Counted from the first letter of the stretch, positions 1-10,031 are shown. The stretch is DNA of 33,902 nucleotides from Flavobacteriales bacterium (GCA_002701365.1 NZUK01000003.1:1-33902); one strand, 5' to 3'. A program made the numbers and translations. The notes: generated from the letters alone by a model not told the origin.

Positions 1-3000
1 ATAACCTCTTTGCCTACTAGGAATGTGTCGAATGTAGCTGCTACCACAGCGGGTGTTTATCAAGAAGACTCAGGAGGAGAAATTAACGTTCGTGGATCAA
101 GATCTAATGCTACTGCGTATTATGTTGATGGTGTCAAAATTGTTGGTGATGAAAATGTTTTACCTCAGTCTGCTATTGATCAAATGACTGTTGTTACTGG
201 TGGTTTGCCAGCTAAATATGGTGATGCAACTGGTGGAATTATTAGTATTGTTACTTCTGGTCCATCAAGAGTCACTAAAGCAGGAGTGGAGGTTTCATCG
301 TCTCAATTTTTGGACCCTTATAGTCATAACTTAGCTGCGTTTAATGTTTCTGGTCCAATATTAAGGAAACGTGATGAAGATAGGACACCGATCATGTCTT
401 ATCTTATTTCTGGAGAATATACGTATCAACTTGATCGTGACCCTTCTGCAATTGGTATGCCAGAATTAAATGAAGATGTACTTTATAATTTACAGCAAAA
501 CCCAATATTATTCCAGGGTGAACCAGATTACAACTATTTTCAAGATTTTACATATGGATTAAATACTGCAGATTATTTTACTCAGGACGATTGGACGATG
601 GCTGATGCTAAAAAAAATCATTCAGATAGAGATCTTAGGTTACAGGGTAAATTGACTTTTGGTATAACAAAAGACATTGATCTTATAATGGGTGGTAATT
701 TTAAATCCAATAAATACAATGAAGGGAGTTGGAGTAATCAGCTAATAAATTTTGCTAATAATCCAACTATTCAAAAACAGAGTTATAATTATTATGCAAG
801 TTTTAAACATAGATTAAGTGGAGATGATGGTGGAACTATTAAGAACCTATTTTATACACTTCAAGCTGATCGTTCTGTGTTTTCAGAAGTTTATGAAAAC
901 CCTAACCATGGAAAAAATTACTTCTTATACAATTATGTAGGAAAGTTTACGCCATCCATTGATGATACACTTCTTACAATTACTGAGCCTTTTAATTGGG
1001 ATTCTTATAATATTTATGTTTTAGACGCAAATGGAAATAAAATTCCACTAGACGAAAATTTAGATAATTTACAGGACGTAGATGAAAATGGAAATTTATT
1101 GTGGCAACAAGAAACACAAACAGGTGTTATTTTGTCACAATATGAAACACTTGATTTTGAAGCTTCGGATGCAAATCCGCTATTATCTAATTATACTCAA
1201 TCATACTATGATTGGTGGCACACATATATTCCTAATGCAAATCCAACATTCGGTCACATTCAACAAAACGCTTTAATGAATGGTGATCCTGTTCCATACA
1301 TTAACTCACTTTGGCTTAATATTGGTGATCCTTACACTTATACGATAGATTTAGATGAAACGCAAAATAGATTTACTGGATCTGCTTCTGCTGATATTGG
1401 AGATCATGCGATTAGTTTTGGTTTTGAATATGAGAAAAATGAAAAAAGAGTTTATCAGGTTCGTACACAAAATTTATGGAATTTAGCTAAGCAATTAGCC
1501 AATCAGCATTTAAATAATCCTCAATATTATGTTGATGATCAAGTACAATGGGACTTTGATGAGGATGTACTTATTTTATCTACCTTTTATGATGTTAGTG
1601 AGGATAGTGAGCTATATAGTACTTTTGGTGCAAATATTAGAGATGAATTAGGTCTTTCGATTAATGATGAAGTTTTTGTTGATGGTTTAGATCCTGAAAG
1701 CTTATCGTTTGACATGTTTGCAGCTGATGAAATTCTTCAAGGGGATTATTATAACCTTTATTACTACGGCTATGACCATGTTGGTAATGAAGTGCACGAT
1801 GCTATCTCTTTTGATGAATTTTTATATGACAAAAATGAAAATGGCGATTACACTAGAAAGGTTGGTCCGTTTGAGCCTCTATATTCAGCGGCGTACATTC
1901 AAGATAAATTCTCACTAGATGATATTGTTTTTAATGTGGGTCTTAGAATTGATAGGTACGATGCCAACCAAGAAGTTTTAAAGGACAAGTACTCTTTATA
2001 TCCTACATTAAAAGCTTCTGAAGTTGATCCTGCATTAAATCCAAATTCTGATTTAATTAATCCTCAACATCCGTCAAATATCGGAGATGATTTTGTTGTG
2101 TATGCTAACGGTATTACTGATCAAACTATGATTACTGGTTATCGTGACGAAGATACATGGTATGATGCTCAAGGTGTAGAAGTTACAGATCCTTCTGTAT
2201 TGAGTATGGGTACAGGTGTTATACCGTTTTTACAAAACCCTAATCACGTCCAAGATGAAAACCGAGGTTTGACAGGCGAAGCTTTTGAAGATTATACTCC
2301 GGCAATATCAGTAATGCCACGTATATCTTTCAATTTTCCTGTTTCTGATGAAGCAATGTTTTTCGCACATTATGATATATTAACTCAGCGTCCTCCGGGA
2401 AGTAATAGAATGAATCCTTTTGATTATTTATTTTTAGAGGCAAATAATAGTCAGATACAAAATCCTAATCTAAGGCCTGAGAAAACAACAGATTATGAAG
2501 TAGGATTTACACAAGCTTTAACTAAGTATTCAGCATTTACTGTATCTGCCTTTTATAGAGAATTGAGTGACATGATACAGTCAACACGTGTTTCGGAAGC
2601 ATATCCAATGTCTTATGTTCATTATGATAATGTTGATTTTGGTACTGTAAAAGGATTGTCATTTGGTTATGATTTAAGAAGAAGGAACAATATTCAGCTA
2701 ACAGGAACATATACTCTACAGTTTGCTGACGGAACCGGATCAGAATCAACGACTACACAACAATTAGTTCAGGATGGTCAACCAAATTTAAAAACAACAT
2801 TACCTTTAGATTTTGATCAACGTCATAATATTTCTCTTAATATTGATTACCGATATGGTTCTGGTTCTAAATACGACGGTCCAACTTTATTTGGAAGTGA
2901 CATACTTTCAGGTTTCGGTGCAAACCTGCTGATTGCGGCCGGATCGGGAACGCCTTACAGTCAACAAGAAAACATATTAGCCGAAGCTCAATTTGGAGTT

Positions 3001-3357
3001 AATACTAGATCAACTTTAAAGGGAGATTTAAATGGATCGAGAAAGCCTTGGTCTTTCAAAGCGGACATTAGATTAAATAAAAATGTAGCTATTCAAGTTT
3101 CAGAAGAGAGATCTTTAAAGTTAGATGCTTATTTTATGGTTGAGAACGTATTTAACACAGCTAATATCATTGAGGTTTACAGGTATACTGGTAATGCAGA
3201 TGATGATGGATATCTTTCGTCTGCTGAAGGAATGCAGGCAACTTCTCAAGCGGTAGATCCAACAGCATTTTACGATCAATACTCTTTAAAAGTCAATGAT
3301 CCAAATAACTATGCTCGACCAAGATTAATCAAATTAGGAATGAAAGTAAACTTTTAG
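1..3357 (+). CDS. TonB-dependent receptor-like outer-membrane protein, 5'-truncated
   Basis: The frame is open from base 1, so the gene starts upstream; the TTG at base 10 is not a credible start. The visible N-terminal part is a TonB receptor plug: an INVRGSRSNATAYYVDGVKI stretch, then IDQMTVVTGGLPAKYGDATG, which matches the conserved plug end of SusC/CirA-like receptors. The remaining ~1000 residues alternate short amphipathic strands with long acidic, Asn/Asp/Tyr-rich loops, as in a 22-strand barrel, and the protein ends in LIKLGMKVNF with the terminal Phe usual for outer-membrane barrels. Signal peptide, any carboxypeptidase-like N-domain and TonB box lie outside the window. Known for the family: TonB-energised import of large substrates. 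Only 4 nt separate it from the next gene, so they are surely co-transcribed. There is no SusD homologue next to it; the partner is a giant secreted protein, so a polysaccharide-utilisation role is not supported. Substrate unknown. Confidence 0.9.
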   Translation: MTSLPTRNVSNVAATTAGVYQEDSGGEINVRGSRSNATAYYVDGVKIVGDENVLPQSAIDQMTVVTGGLPAKYGDATGGIISIVTSGPSRVTKAGVEVSSSQFLDPYSHNLAAFNVSGPILRKRDEDRTPIMSYLISGEYTYQLDRDPSAIGMPELNEDVLYNLQQNPILFQGEPDYNYFQDFTYGLNTADYFTQDDWTMADAKKNHSDRDLRLQGKLTFGITKDIDLIMGGNFKSNKYNEGSWSNQLINFANNPTIQKQSYNYYASFKHRLSGDDGGTIKNLFYTLQADRSVFSEVYENPNHGKNYFLYNYVGKFTPSIDDTLLTITEPFNWDSYNIYVLDANGNKIPLDENLDNLQDVDENGNLLWQQETQTGVILSQYETLDFEASDANPLLSNYTQSYYDWWHTYIPNANPTFGHIQQNALMNGDPVPYINSLWLNIGDPYTYTIDLDETQNRFTGSASADIGDHAISFGFEYEKNEKRVYQVRTQNLWNLAKQLANQHLNNPQYYVDDQVQWDFDEDVLILSTFYDVSEDSELYSTFGANIRDELGLSINDEVFVDGLDPESLSFDMFAADEILQGDYYNLYYYGYDHVGNEVHDAISFDEFLYDKNENGDYTRKVGPFEPLYSAAYIQDKFSLDDIVFNVGLRIDRYDANQEVLKDKYSLYPTLKASEVDPALNPNSDLINPQHPSNIGDDFVVYANGITDQTMITGYRDEDTWYDAQGVEVTDPSVLSMGTGVIPFLQNPNHVQDENRGLTGEAFEDYTPAISVMPRISFNFPVSDEAMFFAHYDILTQRPPGSNRMNPFDYLFLEANNSQIQNPNLRPEKTTDYEVGFTQALTKYSAFTVSAFYRELSDMIQSTRVSEAYPMSYVHYDNVDFGTVKGLSFGYDLRRRNNIQLTGTYTLQFADGTGSESTTTQQLVQDGQPNLKTTLPLDFDQRHNISLNIDYRYGSGSKYDGPTLFGSDILSGFGANLLIAAGSGTPYSQQENILAEAQFGVNTRSTLKGDLNGSRKPWSFKADIRLNKNVAIQVSEERSLKLDAYFMVENVFNTANIIEVYRYTGNADDDGYLSSAEGMQATSQAVDPTAFYDQYSLKVNDPNNYARPRLIKLGMKVNF

Positions 3358-3361
3358 ATAA

Positions 3362-6300
3362 ATGAAAAAATATATCGTTTCGACACTAGTAATTGTTTTT
3401 ATTGGACTTTTTAATTCAAGTGCAAAGGACAATGTGCCAAATCCAAATAATTCAAATGATAATAGTTTTAGAATTATGGCTGCGGGTTGTTTAGCATCTA
3501 CTGCACAAACAGAATTAGATTATAACAATGTTCGTACTACTATTTTAACAGGTGGTGATATGTGGTGGGATTTAGATAATGCTAAATATGAAATTCCTCA
3601 AGGTAGTGGTAGACATTCTATGTTTGCAGGCGCACTTTGGATAGGTGGACTTGATGATCAAGGAAATTTAAAAGTGGCTGGTATGACCTATAGACAAGAT
3701 GGTAACGATTTTTGGCCAGGGCCCTTAAATGCAGATATGGCTAGTGATGAGTATGGAACAATTGATGCTCAAACTTGCGCTGAATATGATAAACATTATA
3801 TTATAGAGCAGCAAGAAGTTGTAGAATTTGTTGCGTATAAAGATTGTGAAGCAAGTGATGATTGTGATGTAACAGAATTATATCCTGATTATCAAACACC
3901 AACAATTATAACTAATTGGCCAGCTGACAGAAGCGATGTAGATGGAACATTTGATTATCTAGCACCTTTCACAGATGTCGATGGAGATGGTGTATATAAT
4001 CCTGGTTTAGGTGACTATCCAGGTTATGATTTAGAGAATAATAAGGATTGTAAGAATGAAGACATCTTGTTTGGAGATCAAACATTATGGTGGGTTTTTA
4101 ATGACAATGGTAATATCCATACTGAAACAGGTTCAGAATCAGCTATAGGTCTTGAAATACAGGCACAAGCTTTTGCTTTTCAAACTAACGATGAAATTAA
4201 TAATATGACATTTTATAGTTATAAAATTATTAATCGTTCAACAAGTGTTTTAAATGAAACATACTTTGGGCAATGGGTAGATCCAGATTTAGGTCAATAC
4301 CAAGATGATTATGTTGGTTGTGATGTAAGCCTAGGACTAGGATATTGCTATAATGGTGATGCAGATGATGAAGGTGCAGCAGGTTATAATTATGATTCTG
4401 ATGATCCTCCACCCGCAATAGGAGTGGATTTTTTTAGAGGACCTTTAGCAGATTCGGGCGATGGTATTGACAATGATAGAGATGGTACTATTGATGAACC
4501 TGGTGAGCAAATTATTATGTCAAAATTTGTTTATTATAATAATGATTTTTCTGATTATGGAAACCCTGAAAGTGCAACACACTACTATGGATATTTAAAA
4601 GGTATATGGAAAAATGGTCAGCCAATGACATATGGTGGTACTGGTTGGGAATCAGCTAATCCAGAATGTAACTTTATGTTTCCAGATGCTACAGATCCCG
4701 ATTTCCCAAATAATACATGGACTGAAATAACAGCAGGTAATGATCCGGCAGATAGAAGGTTTTTGCAATCAGCAGGTCCTTTTACATTAGAGCCAGGAGC
4801 TGTTAATTATATTACAACAGGTGTTGTATGGGCTAGAGCATCGGAGGGAAATAATTTTGCTTCTGTTGAATTAATGAAGATTGCGGATGCAAAAGCACAG
4901 ACGTTATTTGACATTTGTTTTGAAGTTATTGATGGACCAAGTGCTCCAGATTTAAGTTTTGTAGAGTTGGACAAAGAGATAATTATTAATCTTACGAATT
5001 CAGAAAGTTCTAATAATTATGCTAATTCTTATTTAGAAGAAGATCCATTTATCTCTGATATTTTGGCAACATATTCTCTACCGTCTATTTATGATACATT
5101 ATTTTTTGATCAAGTTATTGATGAAATTACATACGATGACACTGGTAGTCCTGATGAATTTTTAGAGGATGGTGTGTCACTTAATCCTGATTATAATCCT
5201 GATTATGGTCAACCTATTGATACTACTTATACTACTATTTATGGTTATACGGTGAATGAAGATGGTGATACTATTTTTAGCAATGATGAAGATTATATTT
5301 TAATTAATGAACAACAAGTTTTTCAAGATCTTGAAATAGATATATCGAAGTTTTATAGATTTGAGGGTTATCAAATATTTCAACTAAGAGATGGCGATGT
5401 GACCCAAACAGATTTATATAACCCTGATAAAGCATATATGATTTATCAGTGTGATGTAGAAAATTATAGAACTTCTACTGGAGATATTGTTTCCACTGCA
5501 ACAGATGAAACTACTCCTATCTCAAATTTAGTGAATTACAATTTAGATGAAAGCGTAGGGCCTAATGTTTATGTTCCTCAGAATATGACCTTAGGTGCTT
5601 CAAATGCAGGTATATCAAATTCCATTAGAGTAACAGATGATAAATTTGCAACAGGTAACACAGCTCTAGTTAATAATAAAGCTTATTATTTCATGGCGAT
5701 TGCATATGCGTATAATGAATATATTCCATATAGTCCAGAAATTCCGTTTGTCGCATTGGATCCTGCAAATCCTTATCAACCAAGTAATGTGGGGCAGAAA
5801 AAACCATACTTAGCTGGTAGGAAAAATATCAAATCCTACACAGTTATTCCACATAAAATAGAATCCTTTGGAAGTATTCCAACGGCTGTTTATGGCACGA
5901 TACCTTCTCAAAAAGGATTATCAGGTAGAGGAAATGGAGGAAACTTTATAGAAATTACTTCTAATTGTAGAAATGAGATTGCTTTAAATTATTCTGTTGA
6001 TACATTATTTTATCGTAAAAATATGTCTCCTGCTGATATTTCAGTGGTAGATCCACTTTCAGTTCCTGATGCGGATTTTGTTTTTGAAACATTGGTAAAT
6101 GATGAGACATTTTCAGCTATTGTTGATCCTCAATCTGCTACATTACCAGTTACACTTACTGACAGTATAGTTGCAAACGCAAAATGGTCTTTAACAAAAT
6201 ATGAGGATGGAATGGAGCCACAAACTATTCTTTCTTCTGGATCTTTAGCTGCTGCTGCTCAACAGATAATTCCTGATTGGGGCTTAGGTGTTAAGTTTAC

Positions 6301-8011
6301 GCCGGTAGCTTCATTAGAATCAGGCCAATTAGATAACATGGGTTGTTTATCATGTGGACAAATAATTCCAGTTGTTTCTAATCAAGAATTAGATGCTTTA
6401 TTATGGGACTTAGATCTCTCTATGGAAGACATGGAATCCGTTACTCAAAGTACTCAGTGGGCGAGTGCGATTGAAAACCTATGGATTACACCAATGCCTG
6501 ATATTGAGTTCTGGGATTTTGTTCCATTTTCAAGGCCGGTTGATTGGGTAAGGTCAGGAACAAACATATACCCATTAAGTAATGAAACAGAAGCTCCTAA
6601 ACACTATTATGGTGATATTTCGGTCAATGGTACTCCACTTGATCAAGCTGGAACAACAGAGCAACAAATACCACTTGATCCATCGAATGTACATGAAAAT
6701 AGATGGTTAGTACCTTATAAGTTAGTTAGTAATGATTATAAAGGACGAGAAACAGAATCTACAACAGGTAATGTCGTAAATGCAATTGATACTATTGGTG
6801 GTGGACTAGCTTGCAAGGATTGGAAAGCAGAGTCTCACCTTGATAATTTGAATAATATAGATGTGGTATTAACGGATAATCCAGATTTATGGACAAGATG
6901 TCCAGTAATTGATATGTCAGAGGATGAGTTAACATGGACTGCTTCAGGAACTCCAATAGATAATAATCAAGTAGCGAGTGGTGTTTGGCCAGCAGGAACA
7001 GGTTCAGGATCAAGTAGCTATCCTTGGGAAATTAATCCTGGTAGTGGTGAAAATGGTGAAAGCAAATGGGATTTAAGATTGGACCCTAATGTTGGTAAAG
7101 ATGGTAATCCTGATGGAACAGGAAATGGATTTAACTCTTCTAATGGATGGGGATGGTTTCCTGGTTATGCGGTAGATGTTTCTACAGGTAAAAGATTAAA
7201 TGTGATGTTCTCTGAAAACTCATCTCTTGGCTCACAAAATAATGCTAACGATATGTTGTTTAATCCAACACCATATGTTTTTGATTATGGTATAACTGGC
7301 GCTGGTTTTGATGCTACTACAACTACCATGAATGGAGGGCATGCTGTTTTTATTTTGAATACGGAATATAAAGGTGATAATGCTGAAGATAATCCTCATT
7401 ATGGTGCTTATACTGGTAGTAGCCAAAATAATGCTTGGAATAGTTTAAGAAAAAAACAGGTTATTCCTCATATACAATGGGTTGGTTATTGGTTGTCAAA
7501 AGAAAATCAAAGCTGGCTAGATAATGAAATCATAATCCGAGCTCGTGTTGCAGAAGCGTATGGTTATAGAGAATATAGAAGCGACGCAGAAATTGCATCC
7601 GGAGAACAAATGATTAATACAGGATATCCACAATATGAATTTAATTCTTCAGAAATACGCACTATACTAGATGATACAGAGTCTCAGATGATCGGACTTC
7701 AAGAGGCTAATGTTGTTCCTAATCCTTATTATGGTATATCTGGGTATGAAGAAGGTCAAGTTGAAACAAAAATCAAGATTACTAACTTACCACAAGTTTG
7801 TACTGTATCTATTTACACGGTCAATGGTAATTTAGTTCGACAGTTTAAGAAAGATAATGATTTATCTTTCTTAGAATGGGACTTGAAAAATAATTATAAT
7901 ATTCAAATTGCATCAGGAATGTATATTATTCATATTGATGCAGGTGAAATTGGTGAAAAAATATTAAAATGGTTTGGTGCAATGCGACCATTTGACTTAG
8001 ATAACTTCTAA
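3362..8011 (+). CDS. Giant secreted protein with T9SS sorting-domain-like C-terminus
   Basis: A 1549-residue protein of unknown function. It opens with a signal peptide (MKKYIVSTLVIVFIGLFNSS), so it is exported by Sec. Acidic Asp/Asn-rich motifs resembling calcium-binding loops lie near residue 204 (DVDGDGVYNPG) and residue 366 (DGIDNDRDGTIDEPGEQ, thrombospondin-3-like). The middle is rich in Asn, Asp, Tyr and Gly with few Cys, as in large extracellular proteins. From about residue 1451 the protein resembles a type A T9SS sorting domain: NVVPNPYYG, a strand with TVSIYTVNGNLVRQF, then WDLKN and ASGMYIIHI. Unlike a standard sorting domain it continues past the last strand with a tail ending FGAMRPFDLDNF. 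It sits 4 nt after the receptor gene and 12 nt before a PorV-family gene. I infer an outer-surface component that works with both; no enzyme motif is visible, and adhesin or receptor lid are possibilities only. Confidence 0.8.
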   Translation: MKKYIVSTLVIVFIGLFNSSAKDNVPNPNNSNDNSFRIMAAGCLASTAQTELDYNNVRTTILTGGDMWWDLDNAKYEIPQGSGRHSMFAGALWIGGLDDQGNLKVAGMTYRQDGNDFWPGPLNADMASDEYGTIDAQTCAEYDKHYIIEQQEVVEFVAYKDCEASDDCDVTELYPDYQTPTIITNWPADRSDVDGTFDYLAPFTDVDGDGVYNPGLGDYPGYDLENNKDCKNEDILFGDQTLWWVFNDNGNIHTETGSESAIGLEIQAQAFAFQTNDEINNMTFYSYKIINRSTSVLNETYFGQWVDPDLGQYQDDYVGCDVSLGLGYCYNGDADDEGAAGYNYDSDDPPPAIGVDFFRGPLADSGDGIDNDRDGTIDEPGEQIIMSKFVYYNNDFSDYGNPESATHYYGYLKGIWKNGQPMTYGGTGWESANPECNFMFPDATDPDFPNNTWTEITAGNDPADRRFLQSAGPFTLEPGAVNYITTGVVWARASEGNNFASVELMKIADAKAQTLFDICFEVIDGPSAPDLSFVELDKEIIINLTNSESSNNYANSYLEEDPFISDILATYSLPSIYDTLFFDQVIDEITYDDTGSPDEFLEDGVSLNPDYNPDYGQPIDTTYTTIYGYTVNEDGDTIFSNDEDYILINEQQVFQDLEIDISKFYRFEGYQIFQLRDGDVTQTDLYNPDKAYMIYQCDVENYRTSTGDIVSTATDETTPISNLVNYNLDESVGPNVYVPQNMTLGASNAGISNSIRVTDDKFATGNTALVNNKAYYFMAIAYAYNEYIPYSPEIPFVALDPANPYQPSNVGQKKPYLAGRKNIKSYTVIPHKIESFGSIPTAVYGTIPSQKGLSGRGNGGNFIEITSNCRNEIALNYSVDTLFYRKNMSPADISVVDPLSVPDADFVFETLVNDETFSAIVDPQSATLPVTLTDSIVANAKWSLTKYEDGMEPQTILSSGSLAAAAQQIIPDWGLGVKFTPVASLESGQLDNMGCLSCGQIIPVVSNQELDALLWDLDLSMEDMESVTQSTQWASAIENLWITPMPDIEFWDFVPFSRPVDWVRSGTNIYPLSNETEAPKHYYGDISVNGTPLDQAGTTEQQIPLDPSNVHENRWLVPYKLVSNDYKGRETESTTGNVVNAIDTIGGGLACKDWKAESHLDNLNNIDVVLTDNPDLWTRCPVIDMSEDELTWTASGTPIDNNQVASGVWPAGTGSGSSSYPWEINPGSGENGESKWDLRLDPNVGKDGNPDGTGNGFNSSNGWGWFPGYAVDVSTGKRLNVMFSENSSLGSQNNANDMLFNPTPYVFDYGITGAGFDATTTTMNGGHAVFILNTEYKGDNAEDNPHYGAYTGSSQNNAWNSLRKKQVIPHIQWVGYWLSKENQSWLDNEIIIRARVAEAYGYREYRSDAEIASGEQMINTGYPQYEFNSSEIRTILDDTESQMIGLQEANVVPNPYYGISGYEEGQVETKIKITNLPQVCTVSIYTVNGNLVRQFKKDNDLSFLEWDLKNNYNIQIASGMYIIHIDAGEIGEKILKWFGAMRPFDLDNF

Positions 8012-8023
8012 AGAAAATTAAAC

Positions 8024-9100
8024 ATGATGAATAAATTATTATTTATGAAACTTAGTATAAGAAACATATCATTTTTGTGTTTGTTTGGATTAATGTCTTT
8101 TTCTGTATTTGCTCAAGGTGATGGACGTACTGGTGAAGCTGGAGCATCAGAGTTATTAATAAATCCATGGGCTCAAAGTTCAGGACTATCTGGTGCTAAT
8201 ACGTCAGGTTCTTCTGGCGTAGAAAGCGTTTTTCTTAATGTAGCTGGATTAAGTCGTGTAGCTGGAACTGAATTAGTTTTTTCACATGCTAACTGGATCG
8301 CTGATATATCTATTAATGGTTTTGGATTTGCTCAAAAAGCAGGTGATTCAGGTGTACTTGCATTATCTGCAATGTCATTAGATTTTGGAGAAATGGAGAG
8401 AACAACATATGATAGTCCAGACGGAACATTGGGTACTTTTTCTGCTCAATACGTTAATATATCACTTTCGTATGCTCATCAGTTTTCTTATAATATGTCA
8501 GCAGGTTTTACAGCTAAAATGATTTCAGAAAATGCTGCAGAATTATCTGCTAATGGTTTTGCGGTTGATGCAGGTGTACATTATCAGACAGGAGAACAAG
8601 ACGAGTTAAAATTTGGAATTACCTTAAAGAATTGGGGACCAAGGATGTCATTTGAAGGCGATGGTGATGATGTAACTGTTGTTGGACCGAATGGTAGTGA
8701 TCAGACGCTTGAAATGAGATCAGCTGCTTTTGAACTTCCAACATTACTAAATATTGGAGCTTCCTATGATTTAAATCTTTACGGGTTAGACGATACCAAA
8801 ATGTTTAGAATAACATTGTCAGAAACTTTTGTTTCAAATTCTTTTTCTAAAGATCAATTTTTGACAGGACTGGAGGTTTCATATAAGGAAATGGTTTCAT
8901 TAAGAGGAGGTTTCGCATATGAAAATGGAGTATTTGATGATTATGATTCTGGAAGAACTACAGTTTTTAGTGGACCATCAGCAGGTTTAAGTTTTGAACT
9001 GCCATTATCTGAAGATACAAGGTTTGGTTTTGATTATTCTTTTAGATCTGCAGATCCTTTTAAATCAGTGCATACTTTTGGTGCACGTATTATTTTATAA
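8024..9100 (+). CDS. PorV/PorQ-family outer-membrane barrel protein (paralogue)
   Basis: A 358-residue outer-membrane protein with a signal peptide ending SVFAQ. Met1, Met2 or Met8 (base 8045) could each be the start; Met8 gives the more normal signal peptide. The N-terminal mature region (GASELLINPWAQSSGLSGAN, then VESVFLNVAGLSRV) is the conserved 'all one organised sample / asparagine-anchored' region of the PorV/PorQ/FadL-like family, followed by repeated amphipathic strands and a typical barrel end (FGARIIL). Known: PorV receives T9SS cargo from the SprA translocon and brings it to PorU for attachment. This copy is shorter than the porV at 27287-28480 and sits behind a giant putatively T9SS-exported protein, so I infer a dedicated partner or anchor for that product rather than the general shuttle. 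PorQ-like function is the alternative. It closes the three-gene module. Confidence 0.8.
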   Translation: MMNKLLFMKLSIRNISFLCLFGLMSFSVFAQGDGRTGEAGASELLINPWAQSSGLSGANTSGSSGVESVFLNVAGLSRVAGTELVFSHANWIADISINGFGFAQKAGDSGVLALSAMSLDFGEMERTTYDSPDGTLGTFSAQYVNISLSYAHQFSYNMSAGFTAKMISENAAELSANGFAVDAGVHYQTGEQDELKFGITLKNWGPRMSFEGDGDDVTVVGPNGSDQTLEMRSAAFELPTLLNIGASYDLNLYGLDDTKMFRITLSETFVSNSFSKDQFLTGLEVSYKEMVSLRGGFAYENGVFDDYDSGRTTVFSGPSAGLSFELPLSEDTRFGFDYSFRSADPFKSVHTFGARIIL

Positions 9101-9121
9101 TTTTTTACGTTATTTATTGTA

Positions 9122-9142
9122 TACTCTCTTTTTTTGAGAGTA
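9122..9142. terminator. Small hairpin between PorV-like gene and greA
   Basis: A perfect 7-bp inverted repeat (TACTCTC / GAGAGTA) encloses a 7-T loop, 22 nt after the PorV-like stop and 20 nt before greA. No T-run follows the stem, so a classical rho-independent terminator is not supported. It may be a weak end or an mRNA-processing/stability element. Confidence 0.3.
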
Positions 9143-9161
9143 ATAATTAGTATTATATATT

Positions 9162-9635
9162 ATGAGTAAAATAGTTTATTATAGCTTAGAAGATTTAACA
9201 AAACTTAAATCAGAGTTACATCAATTAACTACAGTTGATAGAATTAGTGTGTCAAAACAAATTGCTGAAGCTAGAGATAAGGGTGATTTGTCTGAAAACG
9301 CTGAATATGATGCAGCAAAGGAGGCTCAAGGTCTTTTAGAAATGAAAATTGCCCAGCTAGAATCTAAAATAGCGACAGCAAGAGTTGTTGATACATCTAA
9401 ATTAGCAAAGGATAAAATTTTACTATATTCAAAAATTGAAATTAAAAATTTAAAAACATCATCAGTTCTAAGTTATATAATAGTCCCTGAATCCGAATCA
9501 AGTATTGCAGAAAAGAAAATATCTGTGTCTTCACCAATCGGAAAAGGCCTTTTAGGGAAGAAAGTTGGTGATGTAGCTCAGATCAATGTACCTACAGGTT
9601 TGGTAGATTTTGAAATTTTAAGTATTACACGATAG
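9162..9635 (+). CDS. greA: Transcription elongation factor GreA
   Basis: GreA rescues backtracked RNA polymerase by stimulating cleavage of the transcript's 3' end through the secondary channel. The 157-residue length is normal for the family. The N-terminal coiled coil carries the tip signature (EARDKGDLSENAEYDAAKEA), including the acidic residues that coordinate the catalytic Mg2+; the C-terminal FKBP-like domain ends with SPIGKGLLGKKVGDV. The ATG at 9162 is the natural start. The HIT gene follows after 6 nt, so the two are very likely co-transcribed, a common pairing in Bacteroidota. Confidence 0.97.
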   Translation: MSKIVYYSLEDLTKLKSELHQLTTVDRISVSKQIAEARDKGDLSENAEYDAAKEAQGLLEMKIAQLESKIATARVVDTSKLAKDKILLYSKIEIKNLKTSSVLSYIIVPESESSIAEKKISVSSPIGKGLLGKKVGDVAQINVPTGLVDFEILSITR

Positions 9636-9641
9636 TATTGT

Positions 9642-10031
9642 ATGAATAGTGTTTTTAGCAGAATTATAAATAAGGAATTACCTTGTTATCTTATTTCTGA
9701 AAATAAATTTGCAATTTCATTTATGGATATCAATCCTATTGCTATAGGACATGTTCTAGTTGTACCAAAAGTTGAGGTTGATTATATATTTGATTTGGAT
9801 CCAGATGTTTACCATAATCTTTGGGATTTCACCAAGAAAGTATCTTGTGCTTTACAAAAAACTATTTCTTGTGAACGTATATCAATTAGTGTTATCGGAT
9901 TAGATGTACCTCACGCGCATGTTCATTTGGTTCCTATTAACAACATTAGTGATGTAGATTTTTCAAATAAAATTAAGATTACACCAATTCAACTAGAGAA
10001 ATTAGCAAAAAAAATATCTAGTAATATTTAA
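9642..10031 (+). CDS. HIT family (histidine triad) nucleotide-binding protein
   Basis: A 129-residue HIT protein. The family hydrolyses nucleoside phosphoramidates or dinucleoside polyphosphates. The catalytic triad motif HAHVHL is present near residue 90, preceded by the substrate-binding segment GHVLVVPK. It starts 6 nt after greA. Its stop codon (10029-10031) lies directly against the stop of the convergent ruvC with no spacer. Physiological substrate is unknown; the length matches Hint-like rather than GalT-like members. Confidence 0.93.
   Translation: MNSVFSRIINKELPCYLISENKFAISFMDINPIAIGHVLVVPKVEVDYIFDLDPDVYHNLWDFTKKVSCALQKTISCERISISVIGLDVPHAHVHLVPINNISDVDFSNKIKITPIQLEKLAKKISSNI

Noticed and set aside
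10-3357. A start codon (TTG) at base 10 for the receptor gene
   Set aside because: The reading frame is open to base 1 and the residues before it belong to the plug domain; the gene is truncated by the window edge.
4230-4418. Minus-strand open frame with His/Leu-rich product, and similar short frames in other genes
   Set aside because: They lie entirely inside well-supported genes, have no family features, and reflect the base composition of the true frame.
1-9100. Polysaccharide-utilisation locus
   Set aside because: There is a receptor-like barrel, but no SusD, glycoside hydrolase or regulator.
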